Shown here: positions 24,240 through 26,023 of the stretch, in pieces
Layout: each line of letters opens with the position of its first letter
Position numbering within the stretch: the stretch's first letter is position 1
Source: Pelagibacteraceae bacterium TMED170
GTDB lineage: Bacteria; Pseudomonadota; Alphaproteobacteria; Pelagibacterales; Pelagibacteraceae
NCBI GenBank assembly: GCA_002170875.2
Contig: NHHT02000015.1
Location: 3,733-29,755 of the forward strand
Length of the DNA: 26,023 nt
Reading direction: 5' to 3'
Notes under the pieces: generated by a model
Databases searched by the model: none
Told to the model about the DNA's origin: nothing
Seen by the model: only the letters and a program-made list of their open reading frames with translations
Program-made: the position numbers and the translations under genes

Positions 24240-24656
24240 TTATTTTTTAAGAGAATTTTCTATCTCAATTTTCAGTTTCTTGCTTTTTTGACAATAATTT
24301 TTACAAAAAGTAAGTAGTTGATCTATTAATTTTTTACTTTCTTTAAAATCTGACTTCTCTAATTTTAATTTTGCCATATTAAAAGTGGCTTCTTCGTTTT
24401 GTGGATTTAATAATATTACAGTACTTAAATTTTTTTCTTCTAAAGATTTTTTTTCCTGTTTGTTAAATATCTTTGATAAATACATATAAGATTTTTCATT
24501 TTTAGGATTAAAAACAATATCTTGCTCAAATTTAAATTTAGCTTTTTTAAACTCTTCTTTTTCATACAGCATTAATCCTTCATTAAAATAATCCGTGCTA
24601 GCAAATAAATAACTAGATGGTAAAATTAGTATTAAAGCAATTTTAAATATTTTCAT
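24240..24656 (-). CDS. Small secreted TPR-like protein of unknown function
   Basis: 138 residues. Residues 1-20 form a signal peptide (IFKIALILILPSSYLFA, likely cleaved after Ala). The rest looks helical with about two tetratricopeptide units: YFNEGLMLYEKEEFKKAKFKFEQDI with FNPKNEKSYMYLSKIF, then LNPQNEEATFNMAKLKLEKSDFKESKKLI. Such units usually bind other proteins. Three residues before the end it is strongly basic. I do not recognise a specific family. It sits in the two-gene gap between guaB and guaA, where many Alphaproteobacteria carry the rRNA methyltransferase gene rsmB, and its start is two bases from guaB. A role in the periplasm, unrelated to purines, is likely. Confidence 0.7.
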   Translation of the reverse strand: MKIFKIALILILPSSYLFASTDYFNEGLMLYEKEEFKKAKFKFEQDIVFNPKNEKSYMYLSKIFNKQEKKSLEEKNLSTVILLNPQNEEATFNMAKLKLEKSDFKESKKLIDQLLTFCKNYCQKSKKLKIEIENSLKK

Positions 24657-24658
24657 TT

Positions 24659-25738
24659 TTATAATTTGTAATTTAATGTAGGTTCAATCATTTCTACACT
24701 ATGCACCATGCTTTCATAAAACCCAGCTTTAGTAATTTTAATAAACTTCGCATTCTTTTTAATGTCAATAAGTTTTTTTGCACCAATATAACCCATGGAA
24801 GATCTTAATCCTCCTTTTAATTGATATATAATATCAGAAACGTATCCCTTGTATTCTACTCTTCCATCAACTCCTTCTGGTACGAATTTTGATTTATCTC
24901 TATAGCTTTTTTGAAAATATCTATTAGAAGATCCGGCTGACATAGCCCCAATTGACCCCATACCTCTATATCTTTTATAAAATTTATTTTTAATCTTAAA
25001 TTTTTTTCCTGGGCTTTCGTGAGTTCCAGCAAATATAGATCCCATCATTATTGCGTCCGCACCTGCCGCTATTGCTTTTGCTATATCACCAGAAAATTTT
25101 ATACCCCCATCAGAAATTATTTTTATCTTTTTTCCTTTTAAGGCATTGCTAACTTCCATTACAGCGGTGATCTGAGGTACTCCTATACCCGCAACCATTC
25201 GTGTTGTGCAAATTGATCCTGGTCCAATACCAACCTTTATGATATCAGCGCCGAAATCATATAATTTTTTTGCAGCTTCACCAGTAGCAATATTACCCAC
25301 GCAAATAGGAATTTTATAATTATTTTTTCTAACCTTAGATAAAATTTTTAAAACTTTTTCACTGTGGCCATGGGCAGTATCAATAACGATTAAATCAACT
25401 CCACAGTCTATTAAAGATTTTGCTCTATTTAAGTCTTCAGAACTTGTGCCTATAGCAGCACCTACAAATAATTTTTTTTCTTTTACTTTTTGAACTTCCT
25501 GACTTTGTTTTTTAATATTTAAATTTCTATGAATTATTCCAACTCCGCCAGCTTTAGCAATTGCAATAGCCATTGGAGATTCTGTAACTGTATCCATCGC
25601 GGAAGATAAAAAAGGTATTTTTAATTTAATATTTTTTGTCAAAGTCGTAGATATATCAGTATCTGATGGCAGGATTTTTGAGAAACGCGGCAGCAATAAT
25701 ACGTCATCGAAAGTTAATGCTTCTTTAATTGCTTCCAT
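24659..25738 (-). CDS. guaB: IMP dehydrogenase lacking the CBS (Bateman) module
   Basis: 359 residues, against about 485-490 for most bacterial GuaB. It oxidises IMP to XMP with NAD, the committed step to GMP. The catalytic barrel is complete: [13 protein letters not shown] at the start, [26 protein letters not shown] with catalytic Cys177, [26 protein letters not shown], the flap Arg273-Tyr274 in NRYFQ, and [20 protein letters not shown]-specific residues (MVAGIGVPQ and the RYFQ flap) exclude GMP reductase. The usual two CBS domains, normally between QAEEV-VK and LRVGAAVG, are absent: QEVQKVK (80-86) runs directly into [11 protein letters not shown]. The allosteric ATP/GTP control carried by this module is therefore predicted to be missing. 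Upstream is rlmE at 26 bases. Confidence 0.96.
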   Translation of the reverse strand: MEAIKEALTFDDVLLLPRFSKILPSDTDISTTLTKNIKLKIPFLSSAMDTVTESPMAIAIAKAGGVGIIHRNLNIKKQSQEVQKVKEKKLFVGAAIGTSSEDLNRAKSLIDCGVDLIVIDTAHGHSEKVLKILSKVRKNNYKIPICVGNIATGEAAKKLYDFGADIIKVGIGPGSICTTRMVAGIGVPQITAVMEVSNALKGKKIKIISDGGIKFSGDIAKAIAAGADAIMMGSIFAGTHESPGKKFKIKNKFYKRYRGMGSIGAMSAGSSNRYFQKSYRDKSKFVPEGVDGRVEYKGYVSDIIYQLKGGLRSSMGYIGAKKLIDIKKNAKFIKITKAGFYESMVHSVEMIEPTLNYKL

Positions 25739-25764
25739 ATAAACTTATATACAATTTTTAAAAA

Positions 25765-26023
25765 TTATAAAGTCTTTAATAGTGAGCAGTGTAAATAAGT
25801 CTCTTTTGATTCGTTTCTGCTTGCTTCTGGTTTAAAAAACTGCACTTTTTTAAACTTAGACTTTGCTAATTCCTTAACTTCAAGAAAATCTTCTCCCATA
25901 AATAATTTTGATACTAAAACTCCATTAGATTTAAGGATTTTAGAAGAAAAATGAATAACATCTGCGCATAATTGGTTGGTTCGGATACAGTCTAATGACT
26001 TATTTCCGGTTGTATTTGCAGCC
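25765..26023 (-). CDS. rlmE: 23S rRNA (uridine2552-2'-O)-methyltransferase RlmE (FtsJ), 3' part only
   Basis: 85 C-terminal residues, open at the right edge; its start is beyond the window. RlmE methylates U2552 in the A-loop of 23S rRNA during late 50S assembly. Visible family features are ANTTGNKSLD (the MAPNTTGH-type motif just after the missing catalytic Asp), VLVSKLFMGEDF with the catalytic Lys, and KKVQFFKPEASRNESKETYLHC with the catalytic Glu in SKETY. Reading from the right edge, the frame is uninterrupted to a TAA at 25765-25767. Twenty-six bases separate it from guaB, so it may be upstream in the same transcript. Confidence 0.88.
   Translation of the reverse strand, partial: AANTTGNKSLDCIRTNQLCADVIHFSSKILKSNGVLVSKLFMGEDFLEVKELAKSKFKKVQFFKPEASRNESKETYLHCSLLKTL

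Noticed and set aside
24659..25738. Short GuaB read as GMP reductase
   Set aside because: The length is similar, but the MVAGIGVPQ segment after the catalytic Cys, the RYFQ flap and the VPEGVDGRV region are those of IMP dehydrogenase.
1..26023. tRNA, rRNA, CRISPR, insertion sequence, prophage or toxin-antitoxin genes
   Set aside because: No repeat arrays, terminal inverted repeats, transposase motifs or folded RNA signatures were seen; gaps between genes total only about 500 bases.

Overview
The window looks like a stretch of a streamlined, very A+T-rich alphaproteobacterial chromosome, most likely a SAR11 (Pelagibacterales) bacterium. The reasons are the strong A/T bias in coding and non-coding DNA, Lys/Asn/Ile-rich proteins, gene neighbourhoods typical of Alphaproteobacteria, and extreme compaction: only about 500 of 26,023 bases lie outside genes, and the longest gap is 139 bases. 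The SAR11 assignment is an inference from these traits; no 16S gene or taxonomic marker was tested. I see no mobile element, prophage, CRISPR array, tRNA or rRNA, and no gene that looks recently acquired.

Layout. (1) The 3' end of purM and all of purN (purine synthesis, + strand) converge on a pepA-ndk unit (- strand). (2) A 139-base divergent promoter region separates pepA from a long + strand unit, lptF-lptG-lptD-surA-pdxA-rsmA, covering LPS transport to the outer membrane, outer-membrane protein folding, vitamin B6 synthesis and 16S rRNA dimethylation; most of its genes overlap by 1 to 11 bases. (3) fabD-fabG-acpP-gmk run on the - strand (type II fatty acid synthesis plus guanylate kinase). 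(4) From a divergent region upstream of rpsF, a + strand run carries rpsF-rpsR-rplI, dnaB, a two-domain RND/MMPL exporter, cvpA and purF. (5) The right end is one tight - strand unit: rlmE (partial), a short guaB, a small secreted TPR-like protein, guaA, panB, a YfgM-like membrane protein and bamB.

Two themes run through the window. One is purine nucleotide metabolism: purF, purM and purN build the ring, guaB and guaA make GMP, gmk makes GDP and ndk makes GTP/dNTPs. The other is the cell envelope: LptF/LptG/LptD export and insert LPS, SurA and BamB serve outer-membrane protein assembly, FabD/FabG/ACP supply acyl chains, and an RND exporter and CvpA sit in the inner membrane.

I did not find a convincing unknown system. 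The most notable points are an IMP dehydrogenase from which the regulatory CBS module is cleanly missing, a conserved alphaproteobacterial gene cluster that has lost several usual members, a PdxA with a changed substrate residue, gene-end overlaps that leave no room for terminators, and some compact promoter arrangements.
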